Below are positions 1-12,255 of a DNA stretch of 64,000 nt, piece after piece. This DNA is from Oegoconia quadripuncta (Eukaryota; Arthropoda; Insecta; Lepidoptera; Autostichidae). Below the pieces are notes generated by a model, which did no database searches, had not been told where the DNA came from, and was given only the letters and a program-made list of their open reading frames with translations. The translations under genes and the position numbers were made by a program. Every line of letters begins with the position of its first letter. Position 1 is the first letter of the stretch. The DNA lies in contig OX438743.1 of assembly GCA_949316235.1 (NCBI GenBank), positions 21,697,771 to 21,761,770 of the forward strand, in the 5' to 3' direction.

Positions 1-339
1 CAACTACTCTACTATTGGGGGACTGAGGACTGATAGCAGTTTTTCTGAGTTCCAAATCTAGTTTGGACTTGCTCATACCATACTTATGTTAAGAGGTTTA
101 TTCTGTCCAGTGGCGCCCTCATTGGATATTATATCAAAGTTGTTTTTAAAAGAGCTACCTCTCGAGTGTCTTGCGTGTTGTTCTCAGGCGAAAAATTGCC
201 TTTCGAATAAGCAGTAGCTTAAAAAATGTAAAATCTATTTTAAGTGTAGTACCCTGTGTACCTACAGAATAAAGCATTAGACTTTGAGTTATTTAAAATT
301 TTTATGGGACTTATACGTACATCTTTTTTGTCAGGAAAT

Positions 340-690
340 TGTCCCGCCAGCTTTTTTTGAATGAATCGCAAGTGTGGGTTGTAAAGGAATTCAAATATCT
401 AGGGCATGTTCTTAATGAGAGGCTGAGTGATGATGATGACATGGAAAGAGATCGCCGTCTAGTGTAATATGCTTGCAGCAATGAAGTTAAAATTACGCTC
501 TTTAAGGCATATTGTCAAAGTTTTACACCCGCCATCTTTGGTGTATATATACAAAACGTACTTACAACACTCTTAGAGTACAATATAATGATGCCTATTG
601 TATTTTTATGAAGTTACCTCGCAGTGTGTCGAGCATGTTCGCTGGGGCGAGAGTTCCTGATTTATATGCCATCATTAGACTCGTTTAGCC
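340..690 (+). pseudogene. Decayed LINE ORF2 remnant (C-terminal part)
   Basis: Reading across several stops and frame changes gives FKYLGHVLNERLSDDD, then VKITLFKAYCQSF, then a stretch like RVQYNDAY. These resemble the region after the reverse transcriptase domain in a LINE type common in Lepidoptera. It is the same stretch of protein, slightly upstream, as the piece at 4239-4475. Frame breaks show it is dead. Family identity is from memory of the motif, not a search. Confidence 0.6.
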
Positions 691-1636
691 TCCTGGAGCC
701 GCCTTCGAGCAAGCAACAACGGCATAATAAGCACCCTAGTGTATGATGTGACCGGTAAACCACATTGACAACGCTAAGTAACGGCTAGACTTATATGTTT
801 GGGTGTGTCCCTTTTAATTGAGATATATATTTTGTATTTTATATGGGATCATTTTGTGCTATGTGTATGTAAATATGGCTTAAATTATATTGTAAAGTAA
901 ATTAATCCAAATTAATTAGTTAATATGGCTTTGCCTACTTTGGGACTAAATAATTCGTACAAGTGTGCGAAGTATTTATTTATTACTATTTAAATCTGAA
1001 GTTCATGTCAGTAGCGCTCGTATTCCACGTTACGTTCCATGATATTTAACAATCCTTTACGACTAAATTGTTGAATAATTTATTGTGAAACCCAATGACA
1101 TTGACCTAAGCCGTAAGCAGGTTTGGCAAGACAAGAACTGCACGATAATATCTAGGCCCACATGCATTCTCTTGAATTACAAGCTGTGTTGCCCATTAAG
1201 CGGAATAAGACCGACGAATCTCTTCTCGTGGATGTAATAGAACACGACTAGGGAATAGACCAGCGTGGCAATCGCACTAAGTTTGAACGACAATACTAAA
1301 ACCATACCACAAAAAGGTTTCGTATCGCACTAATCATTTGAACAGAAATTAACCTACAGTTTATTATGCACCATATGCATCAAAGCACATATTATATGTC
1401 AAGTATTCTCAATTTGTAGTAAGCTAAGGGAGCTAAATAATAATAACGACATTTAAATTTGGAACGCCAAAATGCCAACAAAACTTTCTCAACATCAAAA
1501 ATGTTTCGAAAAAAACAAGGCTACTTCCTTGGTCTAAGGAGTTTTTAACTATAAAAATTGACAAAAAAAATCGGCGATTTTCGATCCGTGAATTTTACCG
1601 CGAAATATATAATTTCTTTTTTATTTAACCGGCAAA
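691..1636. other. No gene seen; AT-rich, repeat tails
   Basis: No convincing coding exon. The part near 780-960 looks like a LINE/SINE 3' tail and contains the phrase tttgggactaaataatt, shared in part with the tails of the second SINE family in this window. Confidence 0.4.
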
Positions 1637-2040
1637 TTGCAAAGCCTTGAACACCGCCGTAGGGTCGCATGCCTTTCAGTGTTTTACAGGATACATTTCG
1701 GGGAGTGTGCGATGGAATTGCATGATCTTATTCCACCGTCCCCTTTCCATCTTCGGACAACCAGGCGCGGGGGGGGTTTCCATCCATATGTTGTCAACAT
1801 ACCGAACATCCGCACTAAGCTCTTTGCTTCGTCATTTATAATGCGGACTGCTAAGGTATGGAACTCACTGCCCGCGTCGGTTTTTCCCGACACTTACAAC
1901 CTTGGGATCTTCAAGTCTAGAGTGAATAGGCATTTACTGGGTGTGCGTGATACATCTTCGGCTACATCGTCACTTTCCATCAGGTGAGATTGTGGCCAAA
2001 CGCAAAACCAGATTTTAATAAAAAAAAAAAAAAAAAAAAA
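1637..2040 (+). mobile_element. LINE 3' end, 5'-truncated, with poly(A)
   Basis: An open frame to 1987 reads LEHRRRVACLSVFYRIHFGE, then WNSLPASVFP and FKSRVNRHLL. This is the characteristic C-terminal tail of jockey/CR1-like LINE ORF2 proteins (HRR..L.VFYR..., WN.LP..VFP, F..R..R.L). It ends in TGA, a short 3' UTR and an A-run at about 2020-2040, as expected for a 5'-truncated retrocopy. A second, shorter copy of the same 3' end lies at 58656-58775. Confidence 0.75.
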
Positions 2041-2307
2041 CCTCACAGGAGGTGTATAAATTAGAGTATGTTCCTCGGGGATAAAAGTGTCTTAGCCTTG
2101 GGCAGACTTGAATCATTCGCTTCATTCAGAATTCTTACCATAATGCCAAAGAATCCTTGCATGAGTGGTGACAAAAGACACATGCTTAATCTACTTAGTA
2201 TTAACACTCGTGGTATGTACCTAAGATCTGAAAGTTTTGCTTTTGGTTTCACTTTGATAACGTCAACGATTTAACCGATAGGAGGAGGGCGATATCATTT
2301 TTTACAT

Positions 2308-3681
2308 CAGCTAAAGTTTAGCTGCTAATCCAAATCTAAACCAAAAGCGTTCCATTCGAATGTTAAAACCGTTGTAAAATAGCGCGATGGGCCCTCAGTA
2401 CCTAGTGGGTAATAGGGTCATTGATTTAGCTTCCATGAAAATCTGCGGTAAGATTAGGGCAATTCCTCCCATGAACATGCAACGATTAAAGTTGCTCCGT
2501 GACATCTTACGTCAAGCACAAGCCGTTGATATAAATTAGTAATAATACCTGTCGTAATATATGGTTCGGAGTGTTAGGCCATGAAGACGATGGATGAATT
2601 GCATGCAGCGGAGATGAAAGAAGAAAGAAAGAAAGAAAAAATTCTTTATTAATGAATGAATGATGAAAATATTAAGATGGATGAGTGGAGTGACGAGGAT
2701 GGATAAAATAAAGAATAAGTAGGTATGTAAGATGGAGTTTAAAAGTGGCACCCGTGACAGAAAATTTGAAAAAAATTTAGGCTTCATACGGATGAACATG
2801 TTATGAGGAGGGATGAAACGCGTGTTACAAAGAGCGTGATATGAATGTTGATTGATGGGAGGAACGGAAACGGGAAAGATATAGGATTTTTTTTTATGCA
2901 CGGCGGGTTCGTATTTGACCTCAATCACACCTGATGTTAAATGAAGATGAGGTTGAAGGTGGAAGCGTACTGACCCGGAAACCCCAACGCATTAGCAGCT
3001 AAAGTTTAGCTGCTAATCCAAATCTAAACCAAAAGCGTTCCATTCGAATGTTAAAACCGTTGTAAAATAGCGCGATGGGCTCTCAGTACCTAGTGGGTAA
3101 TAGCGTCATTGATTTAGCTTCCATGAAAATCTGCGGTAAGATTAGGGCAATTCCTCCCATGAACATGCAACGATTAAAGTTGCTCCGTGACATCTTACGT
3201 CAAGCACAAGCCGTTGATATAAATTAGTAATAATACCTGTCGTAATATATGGTTCCGAGTGTTAGGCCATGAAGACGATGGATGAATTGCATGCAGCGGA
3301 GATGAAAGAAGAAAGAAAGAAAGAAAAAATTCTTTATTAATGAATGAATGATGAAAATATTAAGATGGATGAGTGGAGTGACGAGGATCGATAAAATAAA
3401 GAATAAGTAGGTATGTAAGATGGAGTTTAAAAGTGGCACCCGTGACAGAAAATTTGAAAAAAATTTAGGCTTCATACGGATGAACATGTTATGAGGAGGG
3501 ATGAAACGCGTGTTACAAAGAGCGTGATATGAATGTTGATTGATGGGAGGAACGGAAACGGGAAAGATATAGGATTTTTTTTTATGCACGGCGGGTTCGT
3601 ACTTGACCTCAATCACACCTGATGTTAAGTGAAGATGAGGTTGAAGGTGGAAGCGTACTGACCCGGAAACCCCAATGCATT
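2308..3681. repeat. Direct tandem duplication, period 688 bp
   Basis: 2308-2995 is repeated as 2996-3681 with only scattered substitutions (for example gggccctc versus gggctctc near the start). Each unit ends inside a minus-strand copy of the window's main SINE. In the second unit the SINE continues beyond the junction to about 3785, so the second unit keeps the original right flank. A 130-codon open frame on the minus strand occurs in both units, but it is low-complexity and reads through the SINE tail, so it is not called as a gene. Confidence 0.9.
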
Positions 3682-3785
3682 TGGGGGACTGGCTATCTTA
3701 TCTCTGACAACCGGAACACAACAATGCTATTATCATTGCTGCTTGGCGGCAGATTTAGATAAGATGGTGGTGGCAATAGGTGGTA
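3575..3785 (-). mobile_element. SINE family 1, partial copy (minus)
   Basis: Begins with the T-run that is the poly(A) tail in reverse, followed by gcgggttcgtacttgacctc and the conserved body (cctgatgttaagtgaagatg ... gcttggcggcagatttag). It stops before the tRNA-like head. A shorter piece of the same insertion is at 2888-2992 in the first tandem unit. Confidence 0.85.
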
Positions 3786-4238
3786 GGTATAGGAATTATA
3801 TGAATGAAAAGGGACTGAATGATGAGGTAACGGCTGACAGGGGAGAATGGAACAAAAATACGTACTGCGCCGACCCCAAATAAACGGAACCAAGACAAGA
3901 AGATGATAGACGTAAAAGGTATTTAAAGTATTAGTGATGTTATGTATGATAGACCAACTTACACGAGATGAATAAATTAATGATTGAGTAATTGAGCGTA
4001 TCGGCTGAGTATCTTATGGCACTACTTTTAACTGTAGATAAGTAATATTGGACGAGGCGATAAAAAACGCCGCGATTACGCTGTACAATAATAAGATATA
4101 CCTAGATAAAACGTTTATTTGTTACTCCAGTTACACAAATACATAGAGATTATATACACCTGAGTTTAAAGCATATCCTTTCGGATTATTATTATTATTT
4201 ATCTGTGGTTTAATTATACGCAGAGGACGTATAGTGAG
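3786..4238. other. No gene seen
   Basis: AT-rich sequence with no open frame of note and no repeat that could be matched elsewhere in the window. Confidence 0.4.
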
Positions 4239-4475
4239 CTGCGCGTTCAGTTTAATAACGGGTTCAGAATGCTGATGGGGCTGCCGCGTTTCTGCAGCGC
4301 ATCAGGAATGTTTGCCGATGCGCATATAGACGGTTTCCACGCCATCATAAGAAAATGTAGCGCGTCGATTTTGAAGCGTGTGTGCGGCTGCTCCAACACC
4401 ATCCTGAGCACACTGGCGAACAGGTGGGATTCCGTGATGCTGCGGCACTGGATACGCTTGCACACATCCAAATAG
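4239..4475 (+). pseudogene. LINE ORF2 C-terminal fragment
   Basis: Open to the stop at 4473-4475. It reads FNNGFRMLMGLPRFCSASGM, then MFADAHIDGFHAIIRK and ANRWDSVMLRHW. This matches my recollection of the C-terminus of an abundant lepidopteran LINE (LPRYCSASGMFA..., WDSP...HW). It lacks the reverse transcriptase domain, so it is a dead 5'-truncated piece. Confidence 0.75.
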
Positions 4476-6669
4476 TGCTGATTGTGCCGCAGCAGTCATA
4501 TGGTCCCTTCTGTTCATAGTTTTTTATAGAATTAAGTTACTAACTTAACGTTACTATTTCATTTAAGTTACTAAACAAAATATGGGTCTAATCCTGAATT
4601 AAATGATTTTTTTTAATGTAGTTCGCAGAACAAAACGTCCGCAATTTAATTCATAATCTGTTCACGAAGCAAAATGCCCTCGTAATCATGCGACCGTAAT
4701 GTAATACGTCAAACCATAAGAACAAAACATCAGCAATTTAAAAGGACATGGGAGCGAAGCTTATTCATATCAATTTATTTCGAAATCAATTTAAAAAAAT
4801 CAAGATAATCCTATTCAACCACAGCTCTCCACCATAAGCCAGTTCCCTCCAAACTTTGGTCTACTAATCGAGAACAAATACATGCGAAGGCTACTCCCAG
4901 GGCTTTGCTATGAAAGTTTGAAACTTGACCGTACGAGCCTTAGAACTCTTGTATGGACTCTAACCAGACATTGCAGACTGAACAATCAGGGTTTGCTGGA
5001 GCAGTACTGCAATCTGTAGATTCTGTTATAGATTCTAATTCTGAGGAGGAAACTTTTACATGCATTCTTTACTAGTGTTACACACTTAACGAAAATAGAA
5101 GCAGATTTCTGGGGGACACTATGTCTCACCAGGGCACATTAAATACTTCGCCCCCCGGTATATCCTGCAGTACACAAAGACGAACTTTAACGAGAGAGCA
5201 TACAAATAGAACTACCAAGGTCGCCGTGCTTTAACCCGCTCTCTTAGGGAAAGCTAATCATAGAATCTAGAAAATCATCTAATATAGAGAGATAATCATA
5301 ATCAAAATTCCTCCCACAAACATACATAGTAAATATCATTTGTTGAATGTCAATTTAAATCTACTGGAAATAAAAAAGGTTTACTGCATTTATCTGTCAG
5401 TCGGTATGTTCAAGCTACTACAGCATTGCGTGCCTCAGCACAAATGGGCCATAACTCAGTGTAGTATAGTGGTTGCTTGGAAGAAATCACTTCCAGTGAT
5501 AAGGCCGCCAATGTACCTACCATATTTTTAAGTTCCATGTTTATACTGTAACTACTGTTGTGTCCAATTAAGAATATTTGTATTGTATTGTATCAGATTG
5601 TTTAAAATTGCCAACGAGAATCATAGTTCAAGTTCATGAGTAAAGAAACGGAAGTGTAATCATAGAAGAGATACCTACAAGTGCAACAGAAATTAAAATC
5701 AACATTAGATATGTTCGTGCTTATATGTACAGTACATAATAAGTAAAAGTATGATTGTGGAGTCGTGGAATCCTTAACAATTTTTCATCATGACATTAAA
5801 ATCATTTTATTTGAGGTGTACTTAATCTGTGCTGTGTGGTTGTCACATAAAAAGAATAGAACCAACCCGTATCTCGTGGGTGTCGTAAACGGCGACTAAG
5901 GGACCAAAAAACGTCTATAAACTTGCAAGTTTTAACGACAAGGGTTCATCCACTGTCATGTGTGTATTTCTGTGTATTTCGAAAGATGAACTGTCGATGT
6001 TCTTTCAAAGTTAAATGTTTAGAACACCCAAACGCTTATGTTTGGGATGTCTCTGTCCACTGTATTTGGAATGAAGTTCGTGATATTGTGTATGTATACA
6101 ATACAATACAAATACACTTTATTGCACAACAGACAAGAAAATACAGTTTCAGAAAAGTGGTAAGAATACAATGTACAATTTGGCGACCTTATCACTATGT
6201 ATGTACTTCAATCTATACAATTTCTGCGATCTTTCAAGTATCGCGGAGTGTATCTTGTCAGGGATTGAATCCCTGACCTTTTGTCACTAAGACAGAGTCG
6301 TTATCCAGTCGTGATGTAAATAGTTGAAAAAATGCATTTGAGGAGTCAGGGGGCAACGATAGCAAACAATACACGTAAATCCCCATGAAAACCTACAGAA
6401 ATCCGTCAAAGACATTGTCTAAACCATATCTAAGTGACAGACGTGGCATGACCTTTCAAATCCGTTCGATGGTTACGGTAATTGCCAATAAATAAATAGC
6501 AGCAGAAAGCCTTTATACTTGTAGTTAACTTCAATGATGTCGCTTCTGATGTGATTTCTTTAAACTGAACCAATATTGGGTCTTTACCTATGAAATTAGC
6601 GTTTTTTTTCAGCTACGCTTATATTTTTAATTTACAAAAGCTTTTATATTCAATCAATTTTGTTAACAG
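4476..6669. other. No host exon recognised; repeat fragments
   Basis: No upstream exon of the takeout-like gene could be found here. Recognisable pieces are a LINE 3' UTR tail at about 5465-5590 (ends in repeated attgt), a fragment around 5845-5905, a minus-strand LINE tail with cactttattgcacaacag at 6100-6190 (similar at 16200-16275), and the inverted-repeat end of a MITE at 6575-6612 (attgggtctttacctatgaa). Confidence 0.5.
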
Positions 6670-7936
6670 CCAACTTGAACATCATAGTGAAATACGACTT
6701 CGACACCAAGGATGGACACTGGATGGTGACAGACTACAGGGACAGCTACAAAATGGATCACGCACAGTTCAAATTCAGCAATCTATTCGGCGGGAACCAG
6801 CAACTAGGTAAGCCTTGATTTAAACCTTAGGAAATTTAAATAAAATCTCTCAACAAGAATCATTAAAATTGATCAACTTCCACTCTACTATTAGCACTCT
6901 ACAATATGTTAACATTAGCATTGCAATATATTTACGAAAACTTAATCTATGTAAGAAAAAATCTAGAACCGTTTAAAAAAACTTGTGACATACCTAGTGT
7001 TTGTCAGTCGTTTGCACAAAGTCAGTCATTTATATGAGGGCAATGTATACTCTTTTATAATAAGGTTCCAGTAGCCATTCAAAATTTCCCTTTATATAAA
7101 TACGAAACCCTCAGAAAACAGTAATTATAACAGGCTCTCATAAAAATTGAGAATATTTGGATATTAAGTAATTATGGATATGCCTCTCAGCGCTATTCGG
7201 TCTAATTATACAATAGCTATAGAAAATATTTAGCCGAATTATAAATTATAACCCCAAACCTACTTAAAATTGCAACCCTTGAGTTTCTTGCTCGTTGTCT
7301 CTAGGGAGCCAGTTTTGTTCACTTAAAATGTAACATTTTCCAGTGATAATTTCATCGAAATAAAAACTTTCTGTTTTGAATTAATGGCTTTCACTTATGA
7401 ATATAGCTTCATGCTTTGACTCTACGTGAGCATTAAAGCAGAAAATTTGGAAGACGACAAAGGATAGGTGAGGTTTTTCTATGAAAGGAAGGATAGGATA
7501 CATAACGGAAAGGATGACTATTGACCATTTATAGTTGTCCAATGTTTACGTTTACCTACTGCATCTAAATCCACAGACTATGTTGCGACTCTGTCAATAT
7601 TGAATTCTCGACACATTTAATTTCATTATCGACAAAACTTAACCTTTTCTACACTCGTGACACTTTCAACCATATTTACAGAGGCGAGGTCGAGTCGTGA
7701 TCGCTTCGATTTGCATATTCATACAAACTGTACTTCAGATGATTGGTCAACACAAAACACACATAATAATCGAATTTATTCCAGGTGACGTAACAAACAG
7801 ATTCGCGAACGAGAATTGGGAGCTGATCATGGCTGAGATCGCTCCAGGAGCGATAAAAGCGATCATAGCCCATTGCGTGGATGTCGTTCAGTCTTTCTTC
7901 TCGGCGGTGCCTGCGCAAGAGTTGTTGGGGTCGTAA
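6670..7936 (+). CDS. Takeout/juvenile-hormone-binding-protein family gene, last two exons
   Basis: Members of this family are secreted proteins of about 240 residues that bind small hydrophobic ligands such as juvenile hormone in a long tunnel. Two exons are visible: 6670-6807 (acceptor cag, donor gtaag) and 7785-7936 (acceptor ccag, stop TAA). They join in phase 1, and the split codon gives Gly. The first encodes NLNIIVKYDFDTKDGHWMVT ... KFSNLFGGNQQL and the second DVTNRFANENWELIMAEIAP ... FSAVPAQELLGS. The NLF.G...LGD..N.F.NENW pattern and the closing P..EL are hallmarks of the takeout/JHBP C-terminus. Together they give about 95 residues, so the signal peptide and the first 60 percent must lie upstream; they were not found in the preceding 6.6 kb and are probably left of the window. 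An AATAAA lies at 8151. A second terminal exon sits at 9555. The family call is firm; ligand and paralogue are unknown. Confidence 0.88.
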
Positions 7937-9554
7937 ATGGTTGGAGTCTGTTATTGACGCATGGTGTTCATCGCTTCGTTGTTGCGCATGTAGTCAAAGC
8001 TTGCATTCAGCAATTACACAGCCAATAGACGCCTGTTTGATTTATATAGTGCACCAAATTACGAGTACTTCTGTCAACTAACTGTAGTAGGGCCGCATTC
8101 CGATTGGTTCGACATTATTTACGTGAACTTGACAGAGCCAATCGGATTGGAATAAACTCACAGGACCAGCCAATAACTGATTCAAAGTTTTCGGCATCTG
8201 TTCGATTATAGACAGATAACCATCGCCTGTTATTATGAGTCTATAACCGTCTCGCCGACACCCAGGCGAGGCGTTATACATAACGCATTTCCCCGCGAGA
8301 AATTAAAAAAAAGGCAGTGTATGGGCTGTGTGGTTGGGGCATTACAGAGCGCATCAAACATATTTGCATTTAATTTGATAATAATGAGACTGTTTGTGAT
8401 TCACCATTCATCTAACAATATAATTTCATTGCTCATCAATTCCATCTCATTTACATTTTTAGGATTCAACACAATATTCATTTGAAAACAACAACAGCTT
8501 GCCTCATATCATGTTATACAATATCTTTAGAATTATTACCTACATTTATCTTATCAACATTACGTATATGAATCAAAGACAATAACTCTTATGTAATTAT
8601 GCTTATACCTAACTGTTTAAGATTAATTTCAAGGTAAAATATGTTCTGACAATATGCATAAATGCTTTTTAAAATATAACTAGGTACTTAACTATATGTG
8701 AAAGTAAATGAAACATTAGAAATCTATCATAATTATAATCAGTAAACAAACCACTTTTAATGCTAAATATCTTAAAAACGGCTGCACTGATTTTCATCAA
8801 ACATGCTATGAACCTCGCAAGAACCAGCTTTCGGACGGAATAAACCGCATAATTTTTTTTTATTTCTAACTCTAGTCACATAGTAAATCAGAATACAACA
8901 TACTGCAGAGGTTGGTGTCTACAATTATATAGCAACTTAAGTTAAATTCAAACCGATTCAGCCCTTTTGGCCATATTTATTTATTTATCATTTATTGCAC
9001 ACAAGAAAAAAAAAACATACAGATACAACATAATGGAGACGACACAACAGGTTCTGCTTATTTCTACAATGAAATTTCTTCCAGCAGACCTACGAAAGAG
9101 GCTGACTGGAAGATGCAGATAAGACGTGCACAATGGAAATCTAAAGAAATGAATAAATATGATAGATAAAAAAAACCTAACTGAATATAAATATAACTAC
9201 ATACTAATAAATACATAAATACATAAATAAGTACATATTTCAATACATACGAATATAAAATATAACATACATATAATACTCGAAATAACACTATGAAATT
9301 TTGGATGCGCAGCCAATTTGGTTAATTTTGAAACTGTGTCGATTCTGCTCTGACGTTTCTCGTATGGTAGCTCCAGACACCACGGTTGCGCGACCGGTGA
9401 TGCCACCATGGTGTCCCAGTGAGATACAGGCCTAAATCATCGAGCCATAAAGAGATAGGTATAGGATGTATCAATGCTTTGTTACATAAGGATTATGTGA
9501 CATATAGCTCTATTGAAATCAACAATCAAATAACTTATTAACAAATGATTCCAG
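7937..9554. other. Between the two takeout terminal exons; no other exon
   Basis: No copy of the penultimate exon occurs here, so the distal exon is not part of a complete second gene. The stretch holds AT-rich sequence and a minus-strand LINE tail near 8975-9060. Confidence 0.5.
8151..8156 (+). terminator. Poly(A) signal AATAAA, takeout-like gene
   Basis: A canonical AATAAA about 215 bp after the stop codon of the proximal terminal exon. No other candidate lies nearer, so this is the likely cleavage signal for the proximal isoform. Confidence 0.5.
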
Positions 9555-9706
9555 CTGAAACCATCCACCGAGTAATCAACGAGCACTGGGAGCCAGTAAT
9601 CAGAGATATAGCGCCGACAGCCTTCGAACAAATCATTCAAGCCTGCGTCAACGAAGCTAAGAAACTGTTCGCAGCTGTGCCAGTCAACGAGCTGTTGCTG
9701 CCTTAA
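9555..9706 (+). CDS. Second (alternative or duplicated) takeout-type terminal exon
   Basis: Acceptor ccag at 9551-9554, open to TAA at 9704-9706. It is exactly 152 nt, like the proximal terminal exon, and enters in the same phase: joined to 6670-6807 the split codon becomes Ala. It reads ETIHRVINEHWEPVIRDIAP ... FAAVPVNELLLP. Aligned without gaps to the proximal exon it shares 20 of 49 residues, including the NE.W, IAP and AVP..EL landmarks. The frame has stayed open despite about 59 percent divergence, which suggests it is functional. It could be spliced alternatively from 6670-6807, or be the last exon of a paralogue whose other exons have been lost. No clean AATAAA follows closely; AATAAT near 9753 is possible. 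Confidence 0.75.
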
Positions 9707-10926
9707 ACACAGTTTTAATGTCCACTTAGATAAGTACAAGCGCCAGTACTAATAGAATAATGGGTCTATCCTCTAAAGAAGAAAACCACTCTAAAAGTTA
9801 TGGTAAAGATTCTCTTCATTCAAGTCTCCAAATACACAAACATTTGTATTAGAAATATTCGAACTCTACTCACTCCGGTCTCCCGGCCCGAGACGCGGCA
9901 ATAAGGTGATGGGCAGACTTACAAGCTTATTACCTGATGCTGGAATGAAGCACGTCATCACATACACACTCAATCAAACGTCATTCAAACCGCAATCATT
10001 CCATCAGTATAATGGGCGTTCATAGGCAGGTGGATTTTCGGTGACGTTACGTGGCCAGCACTGTACCTACTGGTAGTGTTACCGTCATCGTGGCTTCCAC
10101 TGTAGGTACCAAGTACGTATTATACTTAATTCGCTTACCTTTATCAGTCAGGCCTATCTCCCCCAAGTAAGTATACAAGATACTGAAACCCAACATTAAT
10201 GTTTTGTTTATTGAATTTGGTTACACTCTAGAGAGTAGGCAGATATACCTACTTATTTCTTAGTTATACCGCATGTAATTGAGAATCATATTTAATAATA
10301 CTATTATTGAGAAAGTATATTATAAAATATCAGACTATTAAGATTATTTTAGTTGATAATCATCCTTATCCAAGTTTTAATATTACATTTTGATATGATA
10401 TTTTATTAAATTGGTAAAACAAATTACTTCAATTGGTTTCGGTTCGCTCCCTAGAAATCGGTTTTAAGAGATATCGCGGAAACAAATAGTCCAAGCAACA
10501 TTGTTATTCCTTTCTAGGGTTCGCTTTAAGAAATCTCTTATAGAGATAAGCTCGCCTTTTGTATGTGCTAATTACTGTCCTATGTTCAAGATGTTATTTG
10601 TAATAAAGTGTTAATATTAATGATGATCACTAAGTATAAGCAAGTTATTCCGCTAACCATTCCTTGAATCATTAGACCATAGATTGCAAGCTAAATTCAA
10701 TCATATTTCTCGTATCAAAATTTGTATCATTTTCAAACTGAGAAAAAAAGTAAAAACTTTGGATTGTATACTGTTAAATGCTCCATTTTCCCTTAGATTC
10801 ATGATGATGAATTTTACCACATCATAAATACGACTCAATTTTGCTTGTAAAGAAAATTGATGTACCTATTCCGACGATAATGAAATGACATACTTAGTAT
10901 ACAATATTTATTTGTGCTATTAAAGC
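9707..10926. other. No gene seen; LINE 3' tail at 10520-10605
   Basis: AT-rich intergenic DNA. At 10520-10605 is a LINE 3' UTR tail (aaatctcttatagagataag, then aataaagtgt), of the type that also ends the complete LINE at 57355. Confidence 0.5.
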
Positions 10927-11350
10927 GCTTATTATACCATCCTAAATGCAGAGACTAATGCGGCATTGCAGGTTGAAGAGGGCTTATCCCACACTGCATT
11001 CCATACAAACTTTCAAGTCCAAATTTTTCGAAATGAATAGACCGATTCTATTGAAACGTTAACAGGATACATAGATTTATGAAGTTGTAGAAAACATTTT
11101 CGAAATATCGAATTTAAAAAAATCTATTGCATTTCTTCTGTTACTAAGGAAAACTTAAAATCGCTCAAATTTTGTGCTAAGTTTCTTGTTTTATATTAGG
11201 TACTAACTTTTTAGATTGAAGTACATGTTTTATGCTTATAAAGTTTCATTGTAATTAGTTTATATGGAATACCGTGCGGGATAAACAGAACGAAGCCTCC
11301 CAGCAATGTATGCCGAATTAGTCTCTACATTTAGTATGGTGTAAGAGGTC
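10927..11350. mobile_element. MITE-like element, about 35-bp imperfect inverted ends
   Basis: The left end (ataccatcctaaatgcagag, then actaatgcggcattgc) is matched in inverse at the right end (gcaatgtatgccgaattagt, then ctctacatttagtatggt). It is about 420 bp and has no coding capacity. A fragment of the same interior recurs at 39832-39890. Confidence 0.6.
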
Positions 11351-12160
11351 CTTTACGAAGAAATGTTTCACACTAGCTAGCATATGCAGCATGGGTTATT
11401 GACCACAGCCAGTACAAAGCTGTTGTTAGACGCTAAATATACAGCCCATAATTTGCACACACAATACAAAATTAACATGTAAATTGTTAAGTAAACGCAG
11501 ACTAAGTACAACACTAGATATTAAGTTAGCTTTAGGTACAGCCCTGTGAGACAATAGACCTTAAAATGTTATGTAATTTTCTATTGGTTGTTAATTGAAT
11601 AATTTCACACTATTGAGACTGTATTTACTTATTTTTATTGATGATTTGTTTGTCGGCTTTACTATTGCAATATTATTAGGTAGGTAATTGTGATAATTTA
11701 TTGTTAAGGTAAGAGGTATTGTTTGATATTAGTTTTAAGTTATTTAATAATAAATTACCTCAAAAAATTATTCCGTCTTTCAACTTTAACAGGGTTTATT
11801 CCGTCCAGTGGCGCCCTCATTAGATAAATTAAGATTTTAAATACAGCATTTAAATCAAAAATATCTCTCGGACCTGGACTCGAGAAGCCTAAAAGCTAAT
11901 TATAGTAATACCTAGCCTTGATAATGGTTAAAAGTCACGATTATAAAATAAAGTGTCATCAGGTGTGATTGAAGTCAAGTGCTAACCCGTTCTGCATAAA
12001 AAAAAAAGTGGCTGTTTTTTCGTAAATAACCATAATTAAAGCTAAACAAAATAAACCCTCTTAATAGCTACCCTTTGTTTGACATTTACTACGTCAGCAC
12101 TTAAGTGGAAACACCATCCTAATTAATTTCAGAGCCAATTTCAGCAACTATTTCTACTAA
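11351..12160. other. No gene seen; SINE tail at 11957-12008
   Basis: AT-rich. 11957-12008 is the last 50 bp of SINE family 1 in plus orientation, with its A-run. Confidence 0.5.
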
Positions 12161-12164
12161 ACGT

Positions 12165-12245
12165 CACTGATTCATCATCATCATATTAACCACAGGAAGT
12201 TCACAGCTGAGGATAGGCCTCCCCCGTAGATTTCCAGAACAACCA
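12165..12245 (-). mobile_element. Short LINE/SINE 3' end with ATC repeats
   Basis: Reads catcatcatcatattaacca, then gcctcccccgtagatttcc. In reverse this is the widespread lepidopteran 3' tail that ends in GAT/GATGAT repeats. A plus-strand relative is at 42205-42262. Confidence 0.55.
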
Positions 12246-12255
12246 ATTAGAAGCA

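Noticed and set aside
2536..3616. 130-codon minus-strand frame present twice
   Set aside because: Present twice only because of the tandem duplication; low-complexity, reads through a SINE tail, no family resemblance.
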